The notes below the pieces were generated by a model. The model did not search any database. It was not told the origin of the DNA and saw nothing but the letters and a program-made list of their open reading frames with translations. Position numbers and translations under genes: made by a program. 64,000 bases of DNA from positions 14,446,001-14,510,000 of the forward strand of contig CM075940.1 of assembly GCA_038030265.1 (NCBI GenBank). The letters run 5' to 3'. Position 1 is the first letter of the stretch, and the number at the start of each line of letters is the position of its first letter. This document shows positions 46,580 through 58,919 of the stretch, piece after piece. This stretch comes from Corythucha ciliata. Taxonomy: Eukaryota > Arthropoda > Insecta > Hemiptera > Tingidae.

Positions 46580-47435
46580 TCTAACGAACTTTATTTGGAT
46601 TTTGCCTTTATGCCCCAGCATAGATGGTTAATTCGTAAGGCGCAAGAGCGGTGCTATGAGGTTGAATTTGGGGTAATAATTTCGAGTTTTTTGGAGTCTG
46701 TCTCCACAAAAACCCCGATTTTGTGGCCGGATTCACATTGTTTATGGATCATCCTATCCTACACCAATTTTATTCCATTAGTTTTTTATTCAATTTCATT
46801 CTAGTTCGTCTAAACATTGTTTAAAACTTTTAAACCTGTCCTGACGGTTTCTCACTGCGGTTGGACTTGTACCTAATTAATCGTCGTGAGATGTCTCACT
46901 CATTATTTTCACCGAAAGAAACAGAAATAACAAATACCTTATTCCATAGCTCGTAATATAATATTTATTGACGGCGTAATGGCGACGGTGGAGGGGGGAT
47001 TATCTTTTTTTCACTCTTTGGTTACGGTAGCTTTTTCCGTGAAGAACCCGTGGAAGAGGCGTGGCTTTCTAAGCTGAATGGTTGGGTTTAGTGAAGTGGA
47101 AAACTTTGAAAACCGTCTTAAGCGGACAGTGTAAACTTAGCCTTACCGGCTTTGTTTGTTTTTTTTAATGGAAGCTTTATGTCTGAAGTACAGTTTGTAT
47201 TCGACTCTACGTTCCGTTTTTGAAGAATAAAAATGGATACCTTTTTTTTTATTTCTTTTTGTTTTGATTTGTGACAAACTTGATACGGTAGAAAGGAGGG
47301 CAATTCGTCGCGCAATGTGTCTTTGCGTGGAGGGCGAACGCGTCAAGTGCGCTTTGCTCGTGATTATGACGACAATCTCTACAAAAATATAATAGCAGTT
47401 TGAAGCTCTTTTTAAAGCTTAGAGGTTTGAATTTT
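46580..47435. other. No gene recognised
   Basis: Unique-looking sequence. Open frames (for example 46499-46804, which overlaps the SINE) are not supported by any domain. Confidence 0.3.
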
Positions 47436-47439
47436 GCGC

Positions 47440-48500
47440 TTTATCACAATTTTAGCCGCGTATTAGCGTTTTTCTCAACTTAAGCCCGCCGAAAAAAAGG
47501 CTTTACTCAATTTCAGGCACGAATTAGTGTTTTTCTTCTAATTTTAACAGAAAATTGGAGCACTTTATCAATTGCATCCGCGAGAGCTAGCGACTTTTAC
47601 TCAATTTTAGCCCCCCAAATGGTGAGCTTTTTCGCAGGTTCAGCCGTAAATGAGCGCCTCGAGTAAGGGCTTTTTTCTAAATTTTATAAAGCGAGTTAGG
47701 GATTTTTTCGCATCTCAACAACCTACAAATCCCGGTTTTATTCATGGGGGGTATATCCCCCCCCCCCCCCCCCAGAGCTACAAGTATACGAGCGAAGGGG
47801 CACTATATGTATAGTCAGGGGCGTAGGTACGGGGGGATACTGTGGATAGATCCCCCCATCCCCAGAACTACAAGTTTTAATTTTGTGTATAGTATTTGTA
47901 ATTTACAAATATGATCGTCTGCTGGCCTCTGCCTGGAGCATTTGCCCTCGGTGGCCAGTCAAACTCCCTAAATCAGGGATATTAATTAACCGGAAGAACG
48001 AAGTCCAGAGGGCAAATGCCCCAGGCAGACGATCGTATTCGTAATCAGCTCCAAGAAACCTTTCGAATGCGACTAGTTTGAGGACTATGATCTTCCGGTT
48101 AATTATTTTCCCTCTGTGCAGTTTGACTGGTCACTGAAGGCAAATGCCTCAGGCAGAGGCCGGCAGTCGATCATTTTCGTAATCAGCTCCATAAAACCTT
48201 TCGAATGAGACCAGTTTTTGTGACTATGTTCTTCCGGTTGAATGGGACTGTCGCCAGCTCTCGAACTAATACGATTGAGAGCTATTTCATAGTGAGTGCA
48301 AGTTAGTGTTTTTCTCAATTTTATCCGCGAATTCGTATTGCTCAATTTTAGTCCCGAATCAGCGTTTTTGCCTCAATTTTTAACTGCGGAAGGGCCCATC
48401 ATTTCTCAATTAGTCAATTTTAGCTTTAGCCACCCAGTTAGCGCTTTTTCTTTTTAACCGAGAATCATGGTTCATCACTACATATTTTGGCCGCGAATCA
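47440..48500. repeat. Mixed repeat cluster
   Basis: Minisatellite units in plus orientation lie at 47450-47710 and 48300-48500. At 47740-47870 there are two tandem partial copies of the left part of the 18232 element (CAGGGGCGTAGGTACGGGG at 47816, with CCAGAGCTAC upstream). At 47900-48245 a repeat of about 100-140 bp, with GGCAAATGCC, CAGGCAGACGATCG and CTTCCGGTTAAT motifs, occurs once inverted and twice direct. Confidence 0.65.
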
Positions 48501-49060
48501 GGGTGCTACTGGCTCCCAATCAAAAACTAAAACCGTAAAAAAAAAAAAAAATTATCCAAGGTTCGATCAACGTTCGCTTATCAATAGAAAATTAATATCT
48601 TTCTTTCCGTATTAGCAAAAAAATCTAAAGAATTCGGGGCCCCTGGCCCCCGCCTAAAGATGGCACTGCGCTACTGCCCAAATTTAATAAATTTGGTTTT
48701 TGAAAAAGATACCTAAATTAGCTTTTAAATTAATTAATTGTATAAGTGTGGGGGAGGGGTGTGTGAGAGTATTTTACCGCCACCCCCGTCACAAAGGCCT
48801 AAAACCGCCCCTGAATCTTTCTAAAACCATTCACGGTTGTTCACGAAATCGCTGATTCTCGAATGATTTTCTTGTTAATAAACAAGAAAAAAAAGTGTCC
48901 ACGTCGCTTCGCGTCCCATGAGAATGAACAAAAAAAATGTAACCCCCCCCCTCCTCGTCACTCTTTTTGGCTTGGCGAAAAAAATAATGCAAATCTCACT
49001 CACAGTGTGATTGAGATAGGTTGAGAGGGAACGGTGTAATCTCTTTGTATGGTGGGTAAG
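48501..49060. other. hAT-like right end and unassigned sequence
   Basis: CAGTGCCATCTTTAGGCGGG on the minus strand ends at 48668, matching the termini at 38575 and 41890. A second end, CAGGGGCGGTTTTAGG (minus), lies at 48813. The remainder has no exon signal. Confidence 0.45.
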
Positions 49061-49115
49061 GCACGTGATCCTGGAAAGGTGTTGTGTTATGAATAGGCGG
49101 TTTTTTTTTTTTTTA

Positions 49116-49184
49116 GAGAAGGAGGACTCGTTGCCTCGGGCCTCGGCGCCGGCGGTGGAGGTGGTTTTGACTGCAGTGTAGCGG
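49116..49184 (+). CDS. Candidate internal exon, weak
   Basis: A long T run ending in TTTTAG precedes a GC-rich 69-bp stretch, followed by GTGAGG. In one frame it reads GLVASGLGAGGGGGFDCSVA. The minus strand is also open and also has an acceptor-like CTGCAG, so the strand is uncertain. No partner exon was identified. Confidence 0.2.
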
Positions 49185-49189
49185 TGAGG

Positions 49190-52100
49190 AAGGAATTAGT
49201 TCTGTCTGGGGGCTAAAAGTCGAGTGAGAGAGAGAGAATGAGCGAGAGTGATGAACTTGGTGGTCAAAAGCGTTCTTTCTTTTTTCTTTTTTTTTTTATT
49301 ATTATTATATTTTATTGACTCTCCTCCAGCCGGCAGGAGAGTGCCCCTTCCACCCTTCAAGAAAGGTCCCAAGGGATGTTCATCAGGATCCTCCAGAAGA
49401 GCCCAAGACAGAACAAAAGAAAGTAAAAATGCGAAGTGGAAGAGCAAAGAAGGGGGGGCTTTTTTTTCAAAGTGGGGGTCGGCTTAGCCGGCGAGATAGT
49501 TGTCCAGTTTCCAGTATGTGAGTAGTCGTCTATATGTTCCAGAGGGGTAGTGAACATGGTCCATTGACGAGATTCTGGTGAGTTTTTTTTTATTTATTCA
49601 TTTAAATTTGTTAATTTATTTTTTGGCTGTGGCTAAAAAATCTCTCCACTTTGTGAGCGGAGAGACCTTAATTGTTTTATGATGAGGGATATTTTTATTT
49701 ACGGCCCCTCAAATTAATTTCCATTTCGATTTCTTTAAATAAAGTAAAACAGTAGACAATTTATTATTAAAAAGTTGACAATAGTGTTTAAGGAAGTATA
49801 TTCAAGTAGTGACTCAATAGAAGAGAAGTGTGTGAGGTCTTCTTCAGGAGAGGCAACTCATGTCTTCCAAGTATCGCGAACCTCGATGTTGTTGCCCATT
49901 TTTTTCAGCGGCGGTGTTGTTTCTTTCTTTGGTTATCTAGCTGTATGAGTGAATTTGACTTCATAAAGCTAGGTTACCGAAGTTACTAATGACACCTCAT
50001 GACAACAGTGGGGCAATCATTAACCTTTCTCAAGATAGAAACTTGCATCTTTTTCACCAACTTCCTTCTAGTTGCGCAACCGTTTTTTGTTTTTTTTTTT
50101 GTGTGTGTTGTGTGTGTGTTTTCAAGCGATTTTTTTTAGTGTTCCTTCTCCACGGGGATGTGAGTATTTGAAAGCACGGATGTACATATGGCCGATTTAG
50201 GAGAAATGTGAGCAGATCGTTTGGGTTGGAGGGGATTGGAATGCCGTCTGAACAGGTATAAAGGGGGGCCTCCTGTAGCCTGGTCCAGGTAGAATGCTTT
50301 CTACCCGTCCACCCCCGATTCTCGAACAAATCTTCCAACAACAGGACACAACCCCCTTCGTAATTCTTAAGTCTGAAACGACCCGCCTCACGCTCATGTA
50401 TCTCTTCCACGCCCTGTAGCACTTTCACCTCAATTGCTTTCTCCTTTTACAATTAACTCACCTTTCAATATCACACCTTTCCTAATTACCTATTCAATCT
50501 ATCCAAACCATGCATAATTAACCATTCACTTATTATTCTCTAGTTCATCCGATTTTTTTTTTATGGTGTTTTTTTTAAAAAATATTTTTCAATTAATTAT
50601 TAGCTTATTAGATTCTCTTCAAGGAAACAATAAGGCTCCAGCCTAGAATGTCATTCAGATTCGCAGCTACAAAGACTTATTCTTTTGCACATTAATTGAC
50701 CAATAAGTTTTATTTTGTAATTAATTATCACATATTTTGTTGTATTTTTATCCTCTTGTTTTAATTAGCACTCAATTACTATCACTTGAATTCCAACTGT
50801 TTAGTTCACACTAACTAAAAACAAATGTACGTGTACACGTGCATCTACTTAACAAGGTGAGGACGTGACTGTTGGTGTCTTTCAGCTGTTTTCATTGTTT
50901 CTTACTTAAAAAGAGAGGGACGTATTTTTCTTGGCTCTTTTTATGATTTTGGTATCGAAGATTTGAATTGTTTGATTATTATAAGGATGGGGGGGGGGGC
51001 AATTTAACGAATTTTAAATAATGGCGTATCTATGAGGGAGGGCGGGTGGTAAATGAGTCAAAGTCACCCTTCGATTTAGGGCTAATTGTGACTGGTCAAT
51101 AGATGCGTGTATCTCGGTGATAAAGGCTGGTGAGGGGAACGATTTCCAGTAAGTTTTGAATTTTTTTTTTTTACGTCGCTAACGATTATTTATTGAACCA
51201 AAAATAATAATAATAGGGCGCTGTGAAGATAAAGACGCTTGAACGTTTAAATCTTGTTTTGAAGTGGTTCACAGAAGTTTTCTGCTAGTACAGGTGTTTA
51301 ACAGTAACAAGCGTCGTTAAAAACACCTTCTCTTAGAACGCTGACGCTGTCTTGTAAATCTGAAGTCTTAGCTCATAAAATAATGGAAGTCAAAGCAAAA
51401 AAAATCCGTAGTGTTTTTACATTGTGTACGAAAATAAAGAAAGTTAAAACTATCCTTTTTATTTTTTTTTATTTATTTACGCCTCTATTGTGAAAAGAAT
51501 TGTAGTGGGGGGGGGGGCAAGAAACTTGTTGCGGTTGGTAATAGACTGAATGAACTGGGTGTGTGAAGAGAGGATTAGCTCTGTGTGTGTTGGTGGGGGG
51601 GGGGGACATTTACCGGTCAATCTTTTTTTAACTTTGTGTCACGTACGAGCTGCACTCCTTTACGACTTTTATTTCCTTTTGAAGCCTTTTCCGACAAAAG
51701 CCTCCTTACCTACAGACCATTCATGTGACCCACCCCACCCCCCACCCCAACAACTCGGAATTGGCGAATTTTAGCCCCCCCGCCCACCGGAGACAATTTG
51801 CTGACCCTCTATGGATTGTTTCATGCGAGTTTAGCGATTTGAGTGTTTATGAGCTTGTCATGGACTAAAAGCTGGCGAAACTGGGGCTAATTTTTTTTTC
51901 TTTTTTTTGTAACTGCACGGGTCTAAACTGCCGCCTCCCTTGCATTATATAAGATTTTCATTTAGTAGCCTCGTAAAACTCCTTCATTTTATTAGCATTT
52001 TCAAATGCAATTTAACCACTTTTTATTACGCACTGCCCCAGGTCCGTTCCCCAGTGACTCATTTCCTCGGCCTCGCCCCCCCCCCCCAGCACAACTTTGT

Positions 52101-52665
52101 CAACAACTATTTGCCGACTCCGGGGATATCTTTCCATAACATTCAAACGCCGAATAGAATAACATCATTTACCGTTACATCCTAGAGTGGGTGAGCGACC
52201 CAAAGGTTTGAGAACTATTTTATGTTGAGCAAGCGTTTCTTGGTGTGGAGTGGGAAGGGGAAGGGGCGGATGCTCCGACAAGCAAAATAAATGTTTCTCT
52301 TGATGTTAACGCGTAGGAGGACAACCAGGATACTCACACTGCCGCGTTACAAGTTTTTTTTTTTTTTTTTACCTTTCCATACCACATGGTTTCTCCCCAT
52401 AAAATAATAATAAATCCACTTAAATGAATAATTTCGCCTTCTGAGATACTTCAATTCATTTCCTGATCCCTGCTCTTCACCTTAAAGAACACAGACAAAT
52501 AACAAAATATGTAAAAAAAAAAAAAAATCAACAGTATTGACAATTAGATACCAAGTGTCGTGTTATGTAAATGGTGTGGGCTTGCTACCCACTCAAGATG
52601 ACGATGCCCAATCAGAGTCGAATACCCAGAAGGGAAAGATCATTATAAAATATGTGTATGTATAT
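49190..52665. other. Repeat-poor stretch without a confirmed gene
   Basis: Contains a GTGAGT donor after an open start at 49532 (MFQRGSEHGP), a TATA-box candidate (GGTATAAAGGGG) at 50256-50266, and a 40-residue frame at 50298-50420 starting MLSTRPPPILEQ. The opposite strand is open across the same GC-richer segment. Homopolymer G runs lie at 50990, 51508 and 51596. It may hold untranslated or unrecognised exons of a larger gene. Confidence 0.3.
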
Positions 52666-52670
52666 GTAGG

Positions 52671-52735
52671 GTTGCCAGATCTCCGGTTTTCGCCCGGCGG
52701 ACCTACACCTATCGGGGCCCGGAGCGGATAACTAC
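52671..52735 (+). repeat. Dispersed GC-rich repeat (GGGTTGCCAGATCTCCGG)
   Basis: GGTTTTCGCCCGG and related GGGCCTGGGACC segments are shared with 54465-54570 and 58045-58135. All three copies have a CCAGATC / CCGG core followed by a run resembling AATATAATT or AAATCTTTCGC. Confidence 0.6.
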
Positions 52736-52789
52736 ACGAAACCCCTTAGTCTCTATATAAACAAGAAATATAATTTGTATGTAGCGTTA

Positions 52790-55700
52790 ATCTATGGCTT
52801 TTTCCTTATTTTAGCACGAAAATTAGCCGTAAATTGACGAATTTCTCTATTCTAACCGCGATTGTACATGGCGTAATTTTTTTTTTTTTTTTTTTCGCCT
52901 TAAGCGCTGTTTCTCAATTTTAAAACCACAAAATTGCCATCAGAACCCACGATTTTAGATGGAAATTAAAATTTGTCTGCAATTTTTTAGCCACAATGTA
53001 GAGTTTTTGTTCCGTGAATAAGCAATGCTTCTAAATTTTAGGCACGAATTGTCGTTTTTAAGAGAGCAAGATCGTTCATTAGGGCAAATCATAGAACCTT
53101 TTTTTCTAAATTCGAGCTGGAAATTAACGTTTTTCTTAATTTTTGCCACGCTAATTTATGCCCGCAACTTAGCCGGGTTTTTTTACATTTTACCCCGCAT
53201 TAACATTTTTTTTTTTTTTTTCACTTTAGCCTTGGATTAGCGCTTTTTGTCAATTTTGAGTCGCAAATAATTATAGGAAGCCGAGAATTAGTCTCTATTT
53301 TAGCCCTGAATTAGCGCTTTTCCTCAATTTTAGCAGCAAAATAGCATTTTTATCTTATGAATTAGCGATTTTCCTCATTTTAGCCAAAAATAAATTGCCT
53401 TCAGAAGCCACGAAATGGCGCCGTTTTCAATATTGGACGCAATTTGAAGTTGTTCTTTCTCTCGTGAATTAGAGCTAGTACTACACTTTATCCGCAAAAT
53501 AAGTGATTTTACCTTAATTTCAGCTTCTTAGCAATATTTTTTGTTTATTTTTAGCAGCGAATTAGCAATTTTTCTCATTTGAGCCGAAAATTAGCGTTTC
53601 TTTTGATTTACCATAATTATTATCCGCAAATTTGCCGGAGTTTTTTTTTTTTTTTTAATTAGCATGTGTGTCACTTTTTGCTATGGAATAGCGCTTTTTC
53701 TCATTTTTAGCCACAAAATAATAGAATTAGTGCATTTTCAACTGAATTTTGTATTTACTTTAACCATGAATTAACGCTTTTTCTCCATTTTAGCAGGTAA
53801 TTAGCATGTTTTCTTAATTTGAACTGAAAATTAGATATTTTTCTCAATTTTCGCCACAATTTTTTAGCTGCTAATTAGCTTTTTTTTTCAATTTGAGCTG
53901 AAATTTAGAGTTTTTCGTAATTTTAGCCGCGCTAATTAATAGTGATTTTCTCAATATGCCTCGATATAGCGCATTTTCCTATATTTAGCCGCGGGCTTGT
54001 CCCAAAAACAGCATTGTAAGCGTTTTTTGTACATTTTAGCCGTAAAAATGTCCCTATGCAACTGAAATCAGCGATTTTTCATTAAATTGCATCGAGAAAC
54101 CAGGAATGAGCGCTTTTTCGCAGTTTTAGCCACGAATATTAGTGCTTTTCCACACGAGATCGACAAATTAGAGCGCCTTCTCAAATTTTTTTATCCGCTT
54201 TAAGGACCTAAACAAACACGGGGGATCGGCGTATTTTCTCTATTTTAACCGCGAATCCACCTCTGGAAGATGAGAATTTTCACAATTTTAGCCATGAGAA
54301 TAGCGCTTTTGTGGTCTCAATCGAATATTCAGTTGCACACTATTTTCCGATCACCTGCAACGTTTTCTATTCTCCAGGTCGGGTGTAACTGAAAAGAGTT
54401 TAAATTGCTGACCGCTGTGTTTCACGTACTTAAATCGATGAAAATAGGACCTGAAAATTCACTCCGGGCCCCCCTCCTCCGGCCTGGGAGTCTCCGCGGG
54501 CCTGGGACCCGATCTTCAGGTCTCTCGCTTTACCACACACATATCAGGGCCTGGGACGGAATTTTCAATGAGGTCTCAGTGTCTCGACTGAACAAACAAA
54601 AGAAATATAATTCTTGCGTAACGTTAAATTATGGTTTTTGCTCAATTTTAGCCAAAATTCGCGAATTGGCGCTCTCTCAATTTTATCCACGAACAAGACC
54701 AGCGAGAATAATGGCGTCTTTCTTAATTTCAGCAGTGAATTAACGACTTTTTTTTTTACATTTAACCATATAGCTCAAGTTTCAAGTTGCCCCAGAATTT
54801 GCGCTTTCTCAATTTTGGCCACGAATTCGCCCTTCATATCTCGATATAGAATCGGCCCTTATTTATCGCAATTTTAGCCTCGAATATGCGCTTTTTCTCA
54901 ACTTTAGCATTTAATCGACGATTTCTTCAATTATGACTTTTTTCTTAAGTTTATAGCAGCGCATTAGAAACTTTTTTTCAAATTTAGCCGTGTTTTAGAG
55001 CTTCTTACTATAGTTTTAGCCGGCAAATAAGCGCTTTTTCTCCACTTTAGCAGCGAGTTATCTCTTTTTCTCCATTTCAGCAGTGAATCATTAGCGATGT
55101 ATTCACATTTAGCCTCAATTTTAGCAGTGAATGCGAATGGGCGTTTTTTTTTCAATTTGGCAGTTAATTAGCGTTTTTTCACTGATTGTAGGACAGCGCT
55201 ACGAATTTAGCCATGATTTTAAATCATTTACTTCACATTAGCAGGTAATTTGCGTTTTTTCTCCATTTTAGCAGTGTGAATCGGTGGTCTTTTCACATTT
55301 GGCCTTGAATTAGCGCTTTTTTTCACAATTTCAGCAATTAATTTAGCCATGTTTTGAAGAATTGTCTTCATTTTAGCAGCGAATTCGCGGTTTTTCTCCA
55401 TTTCGGCAGTGAATTATTAGCGATGTATTCATATTTAGCCTCGAATTAGCTCTTTCATTCAATTCTAGCTGTGTATTACCGTTTTTTTTTCTTCACATTT
55501 AACTATTAATTAGCGCTATTTCACAATTTCAACAGCGGGTTATTAGAGCTTTTTCTCCAAATTAACCGTAAATTCGGGATGTATTCACATTTTCGAATTT
55601 ACGCCATGAAAATGCCTCCGGAAATCGCGATTTGTTGCTTTAAATTAGCGCTTCTTCTCCAATTCTAGCGGAGAATTAGCACTTTTTATCCATTTTAGCA

Positions 55701-55865
55701 GCGAATTAACGATGTATTATCACATGCTTATAGCGACGAATTAGCAATTTTTCTCGCTCTTTTTTATCAATTCTAGCCCCGAATTATTACTTTTTCTAAC
55801 ATTTAACCGCGAAATAGCGCCTCGTATTCACATTCATTTGCAAATTATGGTTTTAAAAACTTCTC
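52790..55865 (+). repeat. 29-30 bp minisatellite block, plus orientation, about 3 kb
   Basis: The longest block, broken at 54340-54600 by the GC-rich dispersed repeat. Towards its right end the units shift to a variant with CATTTTAGCAGCGAATTA and TATTCACATTTAGCC, a higher-order variation of the same monomer. Confidence 0.85.
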
Positions 55866-55869
55866 TGAT

Positions 55870-57735
55870 TCAAATATCACACTATTCCAAGAGATTTTGA
55901 CGCTTTTTCTTGTATAATACGTGAAATAATGAATTATAAAATAATTCATTGGAAATAGATTCGACTTCTACCCAAAACGTCTCATGTACAAGTGATTTTT
56001 CCAAACTGGAGTACAAAAAAAAAAAAAAAAAAAAATATTTCTCTATTTAACATTTCAAAACTGATTCAATGAAAGATAACGCAGTGGCCTAAAAAGGATT
56101 GCCTGAATAAATTTTACATGACGTCTAGCAGGAACTTTGCCTATCAAACCGAACGGTTCTTTTTTTTTTTTTTTCGTCTTGAAAACCTGAGCCAGATCTA
56201 CTTTTATCGTTTCATACCTAACAATACAGTTACGATTTTGCCGATTTATGAACAGTCGTACGCTATTTTACCTGGGAGTTTATTGGGGGGGGGGGGGCTT
56301 GGTTTATTCTTACACAAAAGACAGTAAATAAAAAGAAAAAAAAGGTAAATTTGCTGTAAGACGGAGATTATTTAAAAGAAACCCATAGTGGGGAAGAGGG
56401 GGGGGGGGTGATTTTCTCTCATGGCTGAAAAGTAGGCAAGTGACTTACCAGCCTTATCCAGATGCTCTATCAGATTAAGTGATAAATAAATCGTTTCCAT
56501 TTTAATCTATTTATTTTCAGTCATTATATGTGACCCCTTTTCTGTACATTTACATTAAAAGTCCTTCGAAGAGTACTTTTACGTGTTGGAGCTTAGATCT
56601 TGAAGTGAAGATTGAAGAGGTTGAGAAGTGAATCAGTCACGATGCGACTAAGATTTTGGTCCACTGAAGTATGGCAGTGATCATTCATATTGATCTGGCT
56701 TTAATCCGCTTTTTACAAGGATATTTCCTCAATTCAGAAACACATAAAGGCCCCACCCCCTCCCCGAAACGTTCATAGTTTAATTCACTAACATTTAGAG
56801 CATTTGTATTAACATTAGTAACTGTCGATATATGACGTGAATTATAATGAAACAGATTGTTTAAAAATTAAAGCCTTTTCGACCAGGACAAATATTACTT
56901 TTTTAAGTTGTAGGAGTAACGTTTGAAAGCGTCCTGAAAACGTGCGGTAGACATAAAAATGGCGCTGAACCTCCAGGGTCATATACCCTATAAAGCAAAG
57001 AACGGTCGAGGTCGGCCGCCCCCTAACATTCGGGATTTTTTTTTTATATACATTTATACCAGACATGACCTACGGTACGATTGGATTAATCTTGTTCCCT
57101 CGTCGTTAAAATAATTCCCCCCCCCCGCCCCACTATACACCACCATCAACATCATCACTACTCCTTTTCTTTTTTTGTGTATGCGGAGGATTTGTGCTTA
57201 CAGGAAAATACAATTTATAAGGTTTGATCGGTTGCCCTCTTCTTCAACTGTTGTGGCGGTGGGGGGGGGGTATCAACGTATTTTTTTCTCTTGAAATTAA
57301 CAAGTCACCTTATGAATTGTGTAAGCACGCCTTTGGTTCCATCTCCCAGGAGACTTTCGGTTCGAAACGGGTAATACTTGAAAGAAAAATCCAATCCTTT
57401 ACTGGAACTTTCTACGATATTCATGAAAGCTGAGTGATGCTGTACATTATGAAAGTGGTAATGTTTCTATGACGGTTTTTATTTAATGTATTTTAACGTT
57501 TTGTAACACATATCAGTTTTTTTTTTTTTGTTATAAAATAACGCAGCTAGTTGTCTTGATTACATTTTTTAAAAAGCTCTACAAGCCCTCTGTACGCCAA
57601 CCAACTTCCGGTTTTTTTTGTGTCCTGTCTTAGTTAAGTCACATTGTGTAATCGAACACGTCTTACTTTGATCGATCTTCTATGAATTAAAGACAAGTCG
57701 ATTATTCGTCGCTAAATTGGATTCCCTCGCGAATT
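55870..57735. other. No gene recognised
   Basis: AT-rich sequence with A/T homopolymers (56016-56035) and G runs (56284, 56400, 57260). Open frames such as 57224-57433 (plus) have no recognisable domain or splice partners. Confidence 0.3.
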
Positions 57736-57740
57736 AATTT

Positions 57741-58007
57741 CTACAGAAATTGGAACGCATTAAATTCAAGGTTTTTTTTTGTGACATTTAAAGGACGTAT
57801 GCTGCTGAAAGATGCAAATCTCAAAGGGAATTGTAATTGAGTATTCAGTGGTTTTGGCGTTTCACTATAAAGATTTTGGTATCCGGAGCGGAAATAAAAT
57901 GAGGTGTCACCCGTATTTACCCGCACGATTAGCGTTGATTCAGGATTCTGGATTTGAATGAGGACGGTTTTGTTCTTATTGAGATCGTCCGAAAACATTC
58001 CAAACTG
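57741..58007 (-). CDS. Candidate terminal exon, unknown product
   Basis: A good acceptor (CTTGTCTACAG) at 58008 on the minus strand opens a frame beginning FGMFSDDLNKNKT that runs about 88 codons to a TAG at 57741. The composition is protein-like: balanced, with a hydrophobic/polar alternation around VLIQIQNPESTLIVRV. No upstream exon was found, because the adjacent sequence is a dispersed repeat and retroelement debris. It may be a remnant exon. No family is recognised. Confidence 0.33.
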   Translation of the reverse strand, partial: QFGMFSDDLNKNKTVLIQIQNPESTLIVRVNTGDTSFYFRSGYQNLYSETPKPLNTQLQFPLRFASFSSIRPLNVTKKNLEFNAFQFL

Positions 58008-58039
58008 TAGACAAGCACTGAACTTTGATAGACTGAGTT

Positions 58040-58135
58040 ATAGGGTGGCCAGATCCCCGGTTTTCGCCCGGAGTCTCCAGGCCTGGGACCTGATCTCCGG
58101 CCGGGCCGGGACTATCTCCGGGCCAAATAAATCTT
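58040..58135 (+). repeat. Dispersed GC-rich repeat (GGGTGGCCAGATCCCCGG)
   Basis: Third copy of the GC-rich repeat also seen at 52671 and 54465. Confidence 0.6.
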
Positions 58136-58149
58136 TCGCTTTAGTTCAG

Positions 58150-58560
58150 GAAGTAACAAAAAATTCATTCCCAAAAAAGCGCGGGCGATATATTTATTTC
58201 GGCTTCTTCAACAGGTTCAAACTACAAAAAACGTCCGAAGTAGCGGAAAGGGTCAAATTTTTCTGTCTTAAGCAAAATGGGGCGAGTCTAGTTAGTTTTG
58301 CAGACGAATTAAAGACTAAATTAACTGACTGCAAATTTCCAGCTGATTTTTTTTCAAGACGCTCTCATTACAGCTTTTATTATGGGTATTTCTGACGATA
58401 AAATTTGATTACAGTTACTGGACCGTGACTACACCGATTTCGCTTCCTTACTTTCTCGGGCTAAAACCCTTGAAACTATATCTTTTACTAGTCACCAAGG
58501 CAGTACTATTTCACTCACGAATCCGACAAAGAAATCAACTTTCTGTTTTTCTTGTGGGGG
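58150..58560 (+). pseudogene. Gypsy-like LTR-retrotransposon gag fragment
   Basis: Across two frames, a capsid-like stretch (VSFADELKTKLTDC, then an ITAFIMGISDD motif, then an AKTLE helix) leads to a partial zinc knuckle (CFSCGGNH). The frame shifts in a T run near 58350 and a stop follows near 58400, so it is not functional. The knuckle's last cysteine is lost at the junction with the following reverse-transcriptase fragment. No LTRs were identified. Confidence 0.65.
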
Positions 58561-58910
58561 AAATCATCTGGATTCCAAATTCACGTTCAAAAAGCACTTT
58601 GAGGAACTCTCGAAAAGACTGACGAGGGTAACTTTCATGCTACGAAAACTTAAGTTTAGCGTATCGAAAGAGCTCCTGAGAATGGTCTACTTTGGATGTT
58701 TCCATTCCATACTTGTGTGTATGGTTTGCTGTCTGGGGAGGTGTTCGTGGGACTCGGACCTTATTTGAAACTTCAGAAAAGAGCTGTGAGGATCATAGCA
58801 CAACTGAAACTTCGTGACTCCTGTAGAGACGCATTTTCTAAGTTGGCCATTCCTATACATTGTACGCTACTTACACATGCGACCAAACCAATAACCATAC
58901 TATTTTAAAT
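58561..58910 (+). pseudogene. Non-LTR reverse transcriptase C-terminal fragment
   Basis: Continues in frame from the gag fragment: FKKHFEELSKRLTRVTFMLR, then FGCFHSIL. After a frameshift near 58715 come LKLQKRAVRIIA and DSCRDAFSKL. This is the region downstream of the polymerase core in jockey/CR1-like elements. It is truncated at both ends. Confidence 0.75.
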
Positions 58911-58919
58911 TTATACTAT

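Noticed and set aside
49248..49487. Signal-peptide-like frame MMNLVVKSVLSFFFFF
   Set aside because: The hydrophobic stretch is a T homopolymer and TTA-repeat product, and competing frames overlap it.
57958..58395. 145-codon frame as a complete gene
   Set aside because: Its second half is a frameshifted Gypsy-like gag remnant and its first half crosses a dispersed repeat.
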